A DNA stretch of 64,000 nt, from assembly GCA_016867265.1 (NCBI GenBank), contig VGJW01000006.1, positions 1 through 64,000 on the forward strand. The letters run 5' to 3'. Positions 42,576 to 51,210 of this stretch are shown here, in pieces. Positions within the stretch are counted from its first letter, which is position 1. Each line of letters opens with the position of its first letter. Origin of the DNA: Candidatus Tanganyikabacteria bacterium. Lineage in GTDB: Bacteria; Cyanobacteriota; Sericytochromatia; S15B-MN24; VGJW01. Made by a program: the position numbers and the translations under genes. The notes under the pieces were generated by a model. It was not told the origin of the DNA, made no database searches, and worked only from the letters and a program-made list of their open reading frames with translations.

Positions 42576-44199
42576 TCTTCACCTCCTCCGCGACAGTACG
42601 CCGCAAGGCTTCGGGGAGCGGGTCAAGGGCGTGTCCTGTCAGGCGATTGCGGTAGTAAAGCAACAGCTTGGGGTCGTCGACCATCAGATCCGGACCTGAG
42701 CGTGCGAGTGCCGCCCGCTGGTGATACATGCCGAAGCTCGCGAGCGCCGCAGCGAGGAGGGCTTCGGCCGTACCGGTCCGGATCCGATGCCCCAGACCAA
42801 TCCCGCCGGCCTCGGCAATGCGATGAAGACAAGCCCTGTGGTGTTCGACAGCCTCGAGCACCTGGGCCTCCGAGAGGACGGCGCCTTGCCCCAGACGCAG
42901 CAGGCCATAGAGGTCCGCACCGGGAAACCGAGCCTCGAGCAACCGCCAGACGGCATGCGCCACGACCTGCGTGACGGTGGCGATGGTGTTGCGATGAAAG
43001 GCATCCACGATGGAACGGCCCAGTTCCTCGGTGTATTCGTGGTCACGCTGGGTGTCCTCGCAAGGTTGGCCGCGCCGGCAGAGATAGGCACGCGTGTCGA
43101 CCCGACGACCGTGCCCGTCGTGGCTGTTCCCCTCACAGTCGACCTGGTGGCCCCAAAGGTCCATCGGCTCCCCGAACTGAACGACCATGGACGCATCCAG
43201 GTTCATCACTTGCCTGCCGTAGCTGAAGACGCGCCCGATTCGGCTCGATTCATCATCCTCGATGATGTAGCGGTGCTGGCCCTCCCGCTTCAGCTGGTCC
43301 TCGATGAGCGTCTCGGCCTCCAGCACGATCTGGTAGTTCAGGGTGCAGGGCACGATCCAGATGCCCGGACGCGAGGCACCCGCCTGCAATCGCCGGGTCG
43401 CGGCGCTGTAGGCGGTGCCCAGAAGGCCCAGCTTCAGGCGTCGCTCGACCTCGCCGCTGCGCGACCGTGTTCCGCCCGGAAAGAACAGGCTGTGGTAGCC
43501 GCGTTCGATCAGGATCTGGCTGTAGGTCTTGAGCACTTCCTTGTAGAGCGAGAAGCGCAGGCGCCTGTCGACGCGATACGCTCCGAGGTTGTGCATGAAG
43601 TAACTGATGAAAGGATTGAAGAAAAGGTTCTTGCCGGCTCCGTAGGTAAAAGGCGGCAGATCCTGCGTCAGCAGGGAAAAACCGATGGCGAGGCTGTCCA
43701 GGTTGGAGAGGTGGGTCGGCACCAGAATCAGGGTTCCCTGGTTTGCGAGGGCCCTGATGCGGTCGATGGGCCCTTGGACACGGATGCGCTCCCTGGCGGT
43801 GGACAGGTTCAGCAGGCGTGACCAGTTGAACTGCGGGCGCCACAGAAAGGAAAGCGCCGGAGGAACGACCCGAGTGGCAAAGCCATAGACGCGAGGGTCG
43901 AAGTTGCCCACGACATCGCGGGCGTAGTGCCAAACCAGACGTGCCAGCTCGGTCTCGAGTCCCGTGGCGTCCAGCCGGCCGATGCGCCTGTAGAGGTCCC
44001 GCCAGTGGCCGAAGGCCTTGCCACCGGTCTGTCCCGCCTCTTCGATGCGCGTGATTTCCGTGAAGGCCGCATCATTCAGATCCAGGCGCAGGCGATCCGG
44101 ATTGCGGCCGTGGGCGACGAGACGCCTCTGGACGACCTCCTGCAGGATGGCGTCGCGCTCCTGGTTGAAGGCAAAGATGCGGCCGTGGGTCGTGAACAT
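42565..44199 (-). CDS. plsB: glycerol-3-phosphate acyltransferase, PlsB-like
   Basis: 544 residues. Acyltransferase motif I HLSNLD at 163-168 (HX4D), motif III FFPGGTRSRSG at 239-249 (Gly where many homologues have Glu, as in PlsB's GGRSRTG), motif IV IWIVPCTLNYQIV. It adds the first acyl chain to glycerol 3-phosphate. It is shorter than E. coli PlsB (about 800). The ATG at 44199 has no ribosome binding site and a TACACT box 7 bases upstream. Coupled with gpsA. Confidence 0.9.
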   Translation of the reverse strand: MFTTHGRIFAFNQERDAILQEVVQRRLVAHGRNPDRLRLDLNDAAFTEITRIEEAGQTGGKAFGHWRDLYRRIGRLDATGLETELARLVWHYARDVVGNFDPRVYGFATRVVPPALSFLWRPQFNWSRLLNLSTARERIRVQGPIDRIRALANQGTLILVPTHLSNLDSLAIGFSLLTQDLPPFTYGAGKNLFFNPFISYFMHNLGAYRVDRRLRFSLYKEVLKTYSQILIERGYHSLFFPGGTRSRSGEVERRLKLGLLGTAYSAATRRLQAGASRPGIWIVPCTLNYQIVLEAETLIEDQLKREGQHRYIIEDDESSRIGRVFSYGRQVMNLDASMVVQFGEPMDLWGHQVDCEGNSHDGHGRRVDTRAYLCRRGQPCEDTQRDHEYTEELGRSIVDAFHRNTIATVTQVVAHAVWRLLEARFPGADLYGLLRLGQGAVLSEAQVLEAVEHHRACLHRIAEAGGIGLGHRIRTGTAEALLAAALASFGMYHQRAALARSGPDLMVDDPKLLLYYRNRLTGHALDPLPEALRRTVAEEVKIGT

Positions 44200-44206
44200 C
44201 GGGTCA

Positions 44207-44212
44207 AGTGTA
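44207..44212 (-). promoter_or_regulatory. plsB -10 box, leaderless layout
   Basis: TACACT on the minus strand, 7 bases from the plsB ATG. No clear -35 element. Confidence 0.5.
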
Positions 44213-44330
44213 CCCGTCGGGACCCTGTCCCGGCCGTAAAGGCTTCGTGAAAGAATGCATGCTTAGTCGGGCACGGGGCATAGCTCATGAGTGCAGGTTG
44301 TCCGGCGACCACACCGGAGGAAGGTTGCAG

Positions 44331-44612
44331 ATGGCATCCATAGACAGGATTTCCGGTCCCGGCCAAGGGCTATCCGGGACCACGCAGTCCGGACCCAGCG
44401 TGCCCAGCTTTGGCGACATCAAGATGGACCGCAATACGGTCCTGCCTAGCTTTGACGATCCGGTGCGTGTCGCCGAGGCCGAGTCCTCCAAGGTCACGCT
44501 GCCGGTCGCGCCGGCAAGTCCCGTCACCATCATCCAGGACAAGCCGCCGGCCAAGCCCCTCGGCGAGACCCGCTTCGCCATCACCTCGGGACCGCCGCAA
44601 GGCGACCCCTGA
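44331..44612 (+). CDS. small Ser/Pro/Gly-rich protein, unknown
   Basis: 93 residues from ATG 44331 after GGAGGAAGG. Low-complexity composition: SGPGQGLSGTTQSGPSVPSF, then KVTLPVAPASPVTIIQDKPP. No signal peptide, no recognised domain; probably disordered. It ends 6 bases before the VWD-like protein gene, so both are likely one transcript and may interact. Confidence 0.55.
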   Translation: MASIDRISGPGQGLSGTTQSGPSVPSFGDIKMDRNTVLPSFDDPVRVAEAESSKVTLPVAPASPVTIIQDKPPAKPLGETRFAITSGPPQGDP

Positions 44613-44618
44613 CTGGAG

Positions 44619-45470
44619 ATGTGCGGTGGCGCCGTGGGCGCTGCCACCATCTCCGGTCCGCAGGGTTCCTTCCCCGTCAGCATCGACGGCAAGTACACGC
44701 TGCTTGAAAATCGAGACAACGTGCGCAATTTCCTGATGGAAGGCACGTTCGTCAACAAGGAGCTGCGGTCCGTCACCATGCAGTTCGGAGGCAAGGGCGA
44801 TTTCCAAGGGTCCGACGTTTACCACTACGACAAGATCAACTACACCAACGACAATCGGCTGTTCGTCAACGGGGTAGAGGTCACGGGCGACATGACCACG
44901 CCGCTCGGGACCAAGATCTCCAAGAATGGGGATCAGGTCGTCATCACGACGCCCGACGGCGACACGATGAAGATGTACCAGAGCTTCTGCGAGCCCCCGA
45001 CCATCAACATCGAGGGTGACCTGTCGAAGGATCGGCCGCAGGGCGCGATGCGGGGCTTGGTCGGCACCTTCGACGACAGCATTCCCGACGGCACGCCGCC
45101 CCTCGGCACCGGCCTGTTCACGCCGGGATCGGGTGGCGGGGCGGGCGACCCAGGGTGGGACACCTTCTGGTCGTCCTGGAATGCCCGAGAGAACGCCAAG
45201 CGTCAGGAGGACAAGCAGGCCGATGAGGCGGCGCGCGATGCCGACGTCAAGAAGGTCGCCGACCTGACGGACAAGATCGGCGATGCTTCCCTCGAGGCCG
45301 GTCGCAAGGCCAGCACTATGGCCCCGCCGGAAGTCGATCCGACGACCGGAGAGGTCAAGCCGCCCACCATCAAGGCAGCCGTGGTTCCCTCCACGACTCC
45401 CGCATCAGGGGGCTCGGGGACTGCCGGGACGGGCAGCGGTCCGTCAGCTGGTGCGGGTGGAGGAGGGTGA
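44619..45470 (+). CDS. protein with von Willebrand factor D-like domain
   Basis: 283 residues. Residues 2 to about 165 follow the VWD pattern: CGGAVGAATISGPQGSFPVS with IDGKYTLLEN, strand-rich LRSVTMQFGGKGDF, VVITTPDGDTMKMYQ, and the closing RGLVGTFDD, comparable to GLCGNFDG in VWD but without its Cys. A Gly-rich hinge leads to a charged helix (WNARENAKRQEDKQADEAA) and a Ser/Gly/Pro tail. No signal peptide is visible, which is odd for a domain that is usually extracellular. The family call is tentative. Confidence 0.6.
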   Translation: MCGGAVGAATISGPQGSFPVSIDGKYTLLENRDNVRNFLMEGTFVNKELRSVTMQFGGKGDFQGSDVYHYDKINYTNDNRLFVNGVEVTGDMTTPLGTKISKNGDQVVITTPDGDTMKMYQSFCEPPTINIEGDLSKDRPQGAMRGLVGTFDDSIPDGTPPLGTGLFTPGSGGGAGDPGWDTFWSSWNARENAKRQEDKQADEAARDADVKKVADLTDKIGDASLEAGRKASTMAPPEVDPTTGEVKPPTIKAAVVPSTTPASGGSGTAGTGSGPSAGAGGGG

Positions 45471-45473
45471 ACG

Positions 45474-46325
45474 TTGGCCTCTGAACGTTATGACGAGCTT
45501 GCGGAGACCCTGCGGGGTCTCCGTGACCGCTGGGAGGCCGTGCTCGGGGACTGGCGCGCCACGGGCCGGCTTGACCTTCAAGGGTGTCGCGGGATCGTCG
45601 ACGGTATAGCCATCTGCGTTCCGGGTGAACCGACGACGGCGGCGGCCTGCTTGCGCGTCAGCGGTCCTTACGCGGTGGCCCACGCAGTCAACATGACGGG
45701 CCTGGCCATCGCCGCAGGCAAGGCCACGGGTCTGTTCGGACAGGAGCTTCGGGACCTTGGCCTTGCGGCTCTCCTGCACGATCTGGGCAAGGAAGTTCCC
45801 GAGGGTCACCCTGAGGCGCAGGCACTTCTCGTGGCAGACGACCACGGACTCGTTGCCGAGCGGTTGCTTGCCGACGCAGGTGTCGCTCTGCCGGTCGAGG
45901 TGGTCGTGGGTATCCGAGACCACCACGAGCGCACGGGACGACAGGGCCCCGGAGGGCGGGAACCGTCTTTCCTGGCCGCGATCGTGGGCTTCTGCGATGT
46001 CGTGGACTCGCGCCTGACCCCCCACTTCGCCCGGGGTGCAACAGCTCCCGACCACGCCTTGAAGCTTGCGCTGATGGTGGGCGATTGCTTCCCCAAGGCC
46101 GTAGTCAAGGGCGTGGTCGACAGCTTCTCAGCCTACCCCCCGGGTGCATCGGTCCTGCTCAGCGACCATCGACGCGGTGTGGTGGTGCAGGACAGGCGTC
46201 AGGACTGCACGCGGCCCGTCGTCGAGGCTGAGGGCGAGCTTGTGGACCTCGCGGAAGCAGGCCTTCACGTCATCGATCTGGTTCGGGTTGCCGGCGAGGC
46301 CTTGCCTGTCCGGGCCACCGCCTGA
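45474..46325 (+). CDS. HD-GYP-type phosphodiesterase with degenerate GYP
   Basis: 283 residues, TTG start after GGAGGAGGG. The metal ligands of an HD-GYP domain are in place: His in YAVAHAVNMTG, HD in ALLHDLGKEVPEGHP, His in DDHGLVAERL, His-His in RDHHERTGRQGP and Asp in FCDVVDSRL. The GYP element itself reads QGPGG. The closing strand AYPPGASVLLSDHRRGVVV and TRPVV is typical of the family. It may hydrolyse a cyclic dinucleotide. It follows the VWD-like gene by 3 bases. Confidence 0.8.
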   Translation: MASERYDELAETLRGLRDRWEAVLGDWRATGRLDLQGCRGIVDGIAICVPGEPTTAAACLRVSGPYAVAHAVNMTGLAIAAGKATGLFGQELRDLGLAALLHDLGKEVPEGHPEAQALLVADDHGLVAERLLADAGVALPVEVVVGIRDHHERTGRQGPGGREPSFLAAIVGFCDVVDSRLTPHFARGATAPDHALKLALMVGDCFPKAVVKGVVDSFSAYPPGASVLLSDHRRGVVVQDRRQDCTRPVVEAEGELVDLAEAGLHVIDLVRVAGEALPVRATA

Positions 46326-46328
46326 CGC

Positions 46329-46334
46329 TAGAAT
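46329..46334 (+). promoter_or_regulatory. galM -10 box, leaderless layout
   Basis: TAGAAT (in CGCTAGAAT) ends 5 bases before the ATG at 46340. Confidence 0.55.
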
Positions 46335-46339
46335 GGGGC

Positions 46340-47251
46340 ATGGCCCTGTCGACTTCCGAGGCCCTCGGTCGGGAAAGCTTCCTGCTAGAGGGATTTGGCT
46401 TGTGCCTCGAAGTCGTTCCTGCCGAGGGGGGCCGAATCGTCCGTCTCGAGGCCCATGGTCACGCGTGGCTCTGGAGCAACCCGTCGCTCCAGCCCCCCAA
46501 CCGTGTCGATGAGCCCGGTTCGTACGTGGCGGCCCACGACGATGGCGGGTGGGACGAAATCTTCCCGAACCTTTCTCCGAGACAGTGCGATGACGGCCAG
46601 GCGTGGCCAGACCATGGCGAGTTGTGGGGACGAGCATGGGACGTCGTGCGAAGCAACCGGGAGAGCCTTGCGCTCGCCGTCGTCTCGAAGTTGCTGCCTG
46701 TCCGACTTGAGCGGTCCATCCGGCTGCTGTCACCGGGCAAGGTGGCCTTGACCTACATGGTCGACAATCTTTCGGACACAGAACTGGCCTTCACGTGGGC
46801 GGCCCATCCCCTGCTTGCCGTATCCCCCGGTGCGCGTCTGCACGTGAAGGAACCGCTGGCCTGGTGGCCCGAGGCAACGGGGACAAGCCTGCCCCAGGCC
46901 CTTCTCGACGGCGTGATGCCCGGTCGCGAGGCTGGTGTGGCGTGCAAGGCCTTCGCCCCGGCACCTGCCGATGGCCAACTGACCGTCCTTGATGATGGCC
47001 ACGCCCTGTGCTTCCGCTGGGACCCTGCACGAATCCCCCACGTCGGTCTCTGGATGAATGCGGGTGGCTGGTCGGGCGTGCCGGGCGCTCCGCCTTATCA
47101 CAACCTTGCCGTGGAGCCCTGCATCGGCCCTTCTGATGATTTCGAGCGTGCTTGCGCCCTCGCTCCCGAGGCGACGATGCTGGCTCCTCGAGAGACCCGG
47201 ACCTGGTGGCTGGACCTCGAATTCCCGATTTCCTCGGAGGCCTGTACATGA
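46340..47251 (+). CDS. galM: aldose 1-epimerase family protein
   Basis: 303 residues. Conserved features of the GalM-like fold: EVVPAEGGRIVRLEAHG, the DDGGWDEIFPNLSP segment, WPDHGELWGRAWDV (His), FTWAAHPLLAV (His) and a C-terminal HNLAVEPCIGPSDD carrying the catalytic Glu. It should interconvert alpha and beta anomers of a hexose, here galactose by context. It opens the gal operon; the next small gene overlaps its stop by 4 bases. Confidence 0.88.
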   Translation: MALSTSEALGRESFLLEGFGLCLEVVPAEGGRIVRLEAHGHAWLWSNPSLQPPNRVDEPGSYVAAHDDGGWDEIFPNLSPRQCDDGQAWPDHGELWGRAWDVVRSNRESLALAVVSKLLPVRLERSIRLLSPGKVALTYMVDNLSDTELAFTWAAHPLLAVSPGARLHVKEPLAWWPEATGTSLPQALLDGVMPGREAGVACKAFAPAPADGQLTVLDDGHALCFRWDPARIPHVGLWMNAGGWSGVPGAPPYHNLAVEPCIGPSDDFERACALAPEATMLAPRETRTWWLDLEFPISSEACT

Positions 47252-47430
47252 GCGAACCCCTTGCTGCCGACAACGGGGGAGTCCCGGCCCCTGCTCCGTC
47301 CGGCATGGATGCGGCAGCCGCGCTTTCGGACCTCCTCGTGCGGCGCACCGTGCGCCTTGAGGACGGGCGCAGTCTGACCTACTACGACTTCGTGGCGGCC
47401 ACGGATGCCGCAGCCCCTTCGGAGGGCTGA
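47248..47430 (+). CDS. 60-residue protein in the gal operon, unknown
   Basis: ATGA overlap with galM, GGAGG upstream, and galT follows after 2 bases. The sequence has an Ala/Pro-rich start and a more ordered end (SDLLVRRTVRLEDGRSLTYYDF). No recognised family. Its position strongly suggests a real, co-translated protein. Confidence 0.65.
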   Translation: MSEPLAADNGGVPAPAPSGMDAAAALSDLLVRRTVRLEDGRSLTYYDFVAATDAAAPSEG

Positions 47431-47432
47431 GG

Positions 47433-48410
47433 ATGTCCGAGCGACGCTGGCATCCGATGCTCGGGGAGTGGGTCATCACCGCCACCCACCGCCAGGACCG
47501 GACCTTCCTGCCCCCGGCCGATTACTGCCCCCTTTGTCCGACGAGCCCCGGCGGGTTTCCGACCGAGGTACCCGAGGCCGACTATCGCTTTGTCGTATTC
47601 GACAACAAGTTCCCCAGCATGCGGTCGCCGGCGCCCGTTCCCGAGGTCGAGGGGAATGTCCTGCACCCGATTGCGCCCGCCGATGGCCACTGTGAAGTCG
47701 TGCTCTACACACCCCGTCATGAAGGGAGCCTCGGGGCCCTTCCGATCGGTGACCTCGTCAGGCTCATCAGGGTCTGGACCGACCGCTACCTCGAACTGGG
47801 CGCACGCCCGGGCATTGCCTGTGTTTTCATCTTCGAGAATCGCGGGGAGGCCATCGGCGTCACCATCCATCACCCGCACGGGCAAATCTATGCGTTCCCC
47901 TTCGTGCCGCCCAAGATCGAACGGGAACGAGATCAGGCCGCCGCGCATTTTGCACGGACGGGACGCTGCCTGATGTGCGACATCGTCGCCGACGAGCGCA
48001 CGGATGGCAGGCGACTCGTGGTCGAGGGGGAGCACTTCGTGGCGTTCATCCCGTTTTTTGCCCGCTACCCCTACGAGACCTACCTCGTCAGCAAGCAGCA
48101 TCGCGCCTCGCTTGCCGACCTAACGGAATCGGAGGTCACGGACCTTGCCCGCGTCCTGAAGGACCTGCTCGGACGCTTCGACGGACTGTGGCAGATTCCT
48201 TTCCCCTACATGATGGTCATGCATCAGGCCCCGGTCCGAACGGACGAGGCCCCCGGGGACCACCTGCATTTCGAGTTCTATCCCCCGATGCGGACGCCAC
48301 AAAAGCTCAAGTTTCTGGCCGGATGCGAGTCCGGCGCAGGCACTTACATCAACGACACCCTGCCCGAGGTCAAGGCCGCCGAACTCAGGTCCGTCCGACT
48401 GGAGCCGTAG
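47433..48410 (+). CDS. galT: galactose-1-phosphate uridylyltransferase
   Basis: 325 residues. The catalytic His lies in the HIT-like motif TIHHPHGQIYAFPFVPP; zinc-type cysteines in DYCPLCPTSP and RCLMCD; C-terminal half with HFVAFIPFFARYPYETYLV and GDHLHFEFYPP. It swaps UMP between UDP-glucose and galactose 1-phosphate in the Leloir pathway, after galK (50047). SD CGGAGGG upstream. Its 3' end overlaps the opposing galT-like gene by 26 bases. Confidence 0.95.
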   Translation: MSERRWHPMLGEWVITATHRQDRTFLPPADYCPLCPTSPGGFPTEVPEADYRFVVFDNKFPSMRSPAPVPEVEGNVLHPIAPADGHCEVVLYTPRHEGSLGALPIGDLVRLIRVWTDRYLELGARPGIACVFIFENRGEAIGVTIHHPHGQIYAFPFVPPKIERERDQAAAHFARTGRCLMCDIVADERTDGRRLVVEGEHFVAFIPFFARYPYETYLVSKQHRASLADLTESEVTDLARVLKDLLGRFDGLWQIPFPYMMVMHQAPVRTDEAPGDHLHFEFYPPMRTPQKLKFLAGCESGAGTYINDTLPEVKAAELRSVRLEP

Positions 48411-49377
48411 CGTCCCACGCGGCGCGATACAGATCCGCCGCGGCCTCCGGAGGAACCGGCTCCAGCTTCCAGCCTGTCGCCAACTCCCAGCCGCCCGTCA
48501 CGTCCTGTCTGGGGACCACATGGGCGTGCCAGTGAAAGGGATCGCTGCCCGCAAGGCATTGGTGAATCCACATGTTGGTCGCGGCACCGGGGCTCGTGGC
48601 CTCGATGAGCCGGTCTACCCGTGCCTGAATAGCAGCCCATCCCTCGACCCGGACACCGGACATGTTGGCAGCGCAGGTTTCCGGCACCAGCAGCAGTTCC
48701 ATCGGATGACTGCCCGCCCAAGGTGCCAGCAAAACGAAGCCGTGCCCTCTGGCAATCTGTCGTCCCCCGGCCGCCTCGGCCTCGACGACGGCACAGAGCA
48801 GACATCCTCCGTGGCGCTGACGGTGGTCGCGGAACCGCTCCTTCTCGGCCAGCAGCGTCGGAGGCTCGTCCCACGAAGCCACGAGTTGGCTGTGGGGGTG
48901 CGGCTGTGACGCGCCAGCCATGGCTCCCTGATTGCGGAAGACGGCAACGTGCGCGAAGCCCATCGCGGCGAGTGCCCCAAGGCGTTCGGCCTGTCCGCGC
49001 ATGGCCGCCTCGAGGTGGCGCGCGGGCATCCAGCCGATCCTTGCATGATGGTCCGGTCCCTCGATGAGTACCTCGGCCCTGCCCGGCAGTCGATGACGCT
49101 GCAGCAAGGTGTCCGGCGAAGGAGGCGGGGCCACAACGCCCCCCGGCGGATCGAGGCTAGCAAAGCGGTTGCGCACGACCCGGGCAATCCAGCCGGCCTG
49201 ACCCTCTTCCCTCCAGATGCCCGTATCCGGCTCTTCACGGCCCGGACAGAACGGACAGGCCTCGGCCGGGGGGGGAGGAGGCGGGGGAGGCAGGCGAAGG
49301 ACCCTCGGGCGGGTGCTACGTTCACCGGCCACGGCGACCCACTGGCCGCTCAAGGGGTCCCTGCGACGCTCGGACAT
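48385..49377 (-). CDS. second GalT-like nucleotidylyltransferase
   Basis: 330 residues from ATG 49377. It has the same architecture as GalT: RRRDPLSGQWVAVAGERS at the start, zinc-type CPFCPG and CLLC pairs, and the active-site AGASQPHPHSQLVASWDEP. A run of eight Pro interrupts the N-terminal part. A C-terminal FHWHAHVVPR replaces GalT's LHFEFYPP. It could use another sugar 1-phosphate (ADP-glucose phosphorylase-like) or be a true second GalT. A TACAGT box 7 bases before the ATG suggests a leaderless mRNA. Confidence 0.85.
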   Translation of the reverse strand: MSERRRDPLSGQWVAVAGERSTRPRVLRLPPPPPPPPAEACPFCPGREEPDTGIWREEGQAGWIARVVRNRFASLDPPGGVVAPPPSPDTLLQRHRLPGRAEVLIEGPDHHARIGWMPARHLEAAMRGQAERLGALAAMGFAHVAVFRNQGAMAGASQPHPHSQLVASWDEPPTLLAEKERFRDHRQRHGGCLLCAVVEAEAAGGRQIARGHGFVLLAPWAGSHPMELLLVPETCAANMSGVRVEGWAAIQARVDRLIEATSPGAATNMWIHQCLAGSDPFHWHAHVVPRQDVTGGWELATGWKLEPVPPEAAADLYRAAWDATAPVGRT

Positions 49378-49384
49378 ACGCTTC

Positions 49385-49390
49385 ACTGTA
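49385..49390 (-). promoter_or_regulatory. -10 box of the second galT-like gene, leaderless layout
   Basis: TACAGT on the minus strand, 7 bases from the ATG at 49377. Confidence 0.5.
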
Positions 49391-49411
49391 CCGGAACAGG
49401 AAGGCGTCGCG

Positions 49412-49420
49412 TGCTAGGAT
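49412..49420 (+). promoter_or_regulatory. extended -10 TGCTAGGAT, leaderless layout
   Basis: The element ends 6 bases before the ATG at 49427; galK follows in the same transcript. Confidence 0.6.
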
Positions 49421-49426
49421 CACCGC

Positions 49427-50050
49427 ATGTTCGGTCTCGATGCGCCCTTGGCCCTCGCCCCCCTGAGCACCCTCGCACCGACCCTCGACCATCCTGCCGC
49501 GGAGGGCATGCCGGCAGGCATCCACGAGATGGCCGTTGTCAGCGAGCCCGCAGGTGCGCCCGGGCTTGGTCGCCGACTGCTCTCCTGGCGCACGGGTCTG
49601 GACGGCGGTGTCGAGGTGACAGCTGGGCTCCGCCTGCCCGATGGGCTCGAAACCACCGTTCCGATGGCTGGCCTTCAGCTGGGAGGGGGCTACAGTGTCA
49701 TTCCCGGCCTCTATAGGGTGTATGGGGATGTCGTCGTCGGTGGGGAGATGCGACCGGAGGGTCAGGACTGGCGTATCTGGCAGGTCCTCGAGCTGGTCAC
49801 CCCGTGGGGGACGCCCCGACTGGCACAGGGGTGGCTGGCAGGCCGTGTCAGGGTCTTGGCGGCCTACGATGCCACGGTACTGCCCGGCGTGGTGCTCAGC
49901 GGGAACACGGCCTGGCAGGGCGACGCCGGCTTCTCGGCTGCGTTGGGCAGTCGCTGGCGCTTCGCCGGGGATCTGGCCTTGGTCGCGGGACTGCTGGTCA
50001 ATCAGGAACGCCAGCTTTCGGCCACGGCCGGTCTGGGTTGCCGCCTGTGA
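49427..50050 (+). CDS. uncharacterised beta-rich protein upstream of galK
   Basis: 207 residues. Alternating hydrophobic/polar strands with Gly turns (GVEVTAGLRLPDGLETTVPM, RVYGDVVVGGEMRPEG, LSATAGLGCRL at the end) suggest a beta-barrel or beta-sandwich. No obvious signal peptide, so an outer-membrane barrel is only one option. I do not recognise a family. Its stop overlaps the galK GTG by 4 bases, placing it in the galactose module. Confidence 0.6.
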   Translation: MFGLDAPLALAPLSTLAPTLDHPAAEGMPAGIHEMAVVSEPAGAPGLGRRLLSWRTGLDGGVEVTAGLRLPDGLETTVPMAGLQLGGGYSVIPGLYRVYGDVVVGGEMRPEGQDWRIWQVLELVTPWGTPRLAQGWLAGRVRVLAAYDATVLPGVVLSGNTAWQGDAGFSAALGSRWRFAGDLALVAGLLVNQERQLSATAGLGCRL

Positions 50051-51207
50051 GGCTTCCCGTCGATCCCGTTGCCGATGCGTGCGCAGGCTTTCGCGAACGT
50101 TTCGGTGAAGATCCGGCTTGGGTCAGCCGTGCTCCCGGTCGCTTCAACATCATTGGCGAACATGTCGATTACCACGGTGGCCTCGTCTTGCCCGTGGCCA
50201 TCGATCGCGTGGTCTCGGCCTGCCTGACACCGGGCCCCGGCGACATCTGGGACGTCCTTGCGACTGTCCCGGGTGACGATTCAGATCTGGGCGACGACGC
50301 CATGGGCTGGGCCCGCTATGTCCGGGGTTGCCTCCGGGAGGCCCGGCGGAGAGGCTTGCCTGTGGGCGGTGGCCGCATGACGATTTCGGGCAACGTGCCG
50401 CTGGGCGGCGGGCTTTCGAGTTCGGCAGCCCTTGAGATGGCCGTCCTGCGGGTGCTGGATGCCGCCTGGGATTGGCGCATGGGCCCGACCGAGCTTGCCA
50501 TGATGGCCCAGCAGGTCGAAATGGTCGAAGTGGGTGTGGCCTGCGGTGCCATGGATCAGTTGGCCAGCGCCTTGGGCCAGCGGGACCACGCTCTGGCCAT
50601 CGATTGTGCGACGCTGGAGCACCGGCCCGTGGGGCTCGGCCTCGAGGCCACGCATGCCTGGGTCATTCTCGACAGCGGGGTTCCGCGCACATTGGCCGGT
50701 GTCGGCTACAACCAACGGCGCGCAGAAGGCGAGGGTGCCCTCGCGATGCTCAACAGGCTGCTGGCCACCGACCATCGTTGGCTGTCGGCGTGGCAAACTC
50801 TCGATGGGCTGCCACTCGACGCCCTGCCCGAGGTTCTTGCCCGCCGCGTCCGGCATGTCATCACGGAGAATGCCCGGGTCCGTGAGACTGTCGCCGCCCT
50901 GGAGCGCCGGGATGCGGCTGCCGTCGGGCAGTTGCTCAAGGACGCGCACCACTCGCTCGCGGTCGACTACGAAGTCTCCTGCCCGGAGCTTGATCTGCTG
51001 GTGCAGACTGCCGGGGGGTTACCGGGCGTTGAAGGTGCCCGGCTGACAGGAGCCGGCTTCGGGGGCTGTGCCGTCGCCCTGGTACGTCACGAGGCCCTTG
51101 AAGACCTGAGTCGGGCCCTGCCCGGCGTGGCGCGCCAGACCGGCACCGCCGTGACGATGATGGTCTGTGCCACGGCAGAGGGGGCCTCCGTCCGATCGGG
51201 CAAGTAG
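50047..51207 (+). CDS. galK: galactokinase
   Basis: 386 residues, GTG start. GHMP kinase with the galactokinase signature GRFNIIGEHVDYHGG at 31-45, the ATP loop GNVPLGGGLSSSAALE at 115-130, and the C-terminal LTGAGFGGCAVALV. It phosphorylates galactose to galactose 1-phosphate for GalT. The frame is open upstream but antisense/overlapping the preceding gene; the coupled GTG is the natural start. It is convergent with the sugar transporter operon, 3 bases apart. Confidence 0.95.
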   Translation: MRLPVDPVADACAGFRERFGEDPAWVSRAPGRFNIIGEHVDYHGGLVLPVAIDRVVSACLTPGPGDIWDVLATVPGDDSDLGDDAMGWARYVRGCLREARRRGLPVGGGRMTISGNVPLGGGLSSSAALEMAVLRVLDAAWDWRMGPTELAMMAQQVEMVEVGVACGAMDQLASALGQRDHALAIDCATLEHRPVGLGLEATHAWVILDSGVPRTLAGVGYNQRRAEGEGALAMLNRLLATDHRWLSAWQTLDGLPLDALPEVLARRVRHVITENARVRETVAALERRDAAAVGQLLKDAHHSLAVDYEVSCPELDLLVQTAGGLPGVEGARLTGAGFGGCAVALVRHEALEDLSRALPGVARQTGTAVTMMVCATAEGASVRSGK

Positions 51208-51210
51208 GTC

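Noticed and set aside
41541-42974. 477-codon plus-strand open frame opposite gpsA and plsB
   Set aside because: It spans two conserved minus-strand genes and the acyl-CoA dehydrogenase terminator; an antisense artefact.
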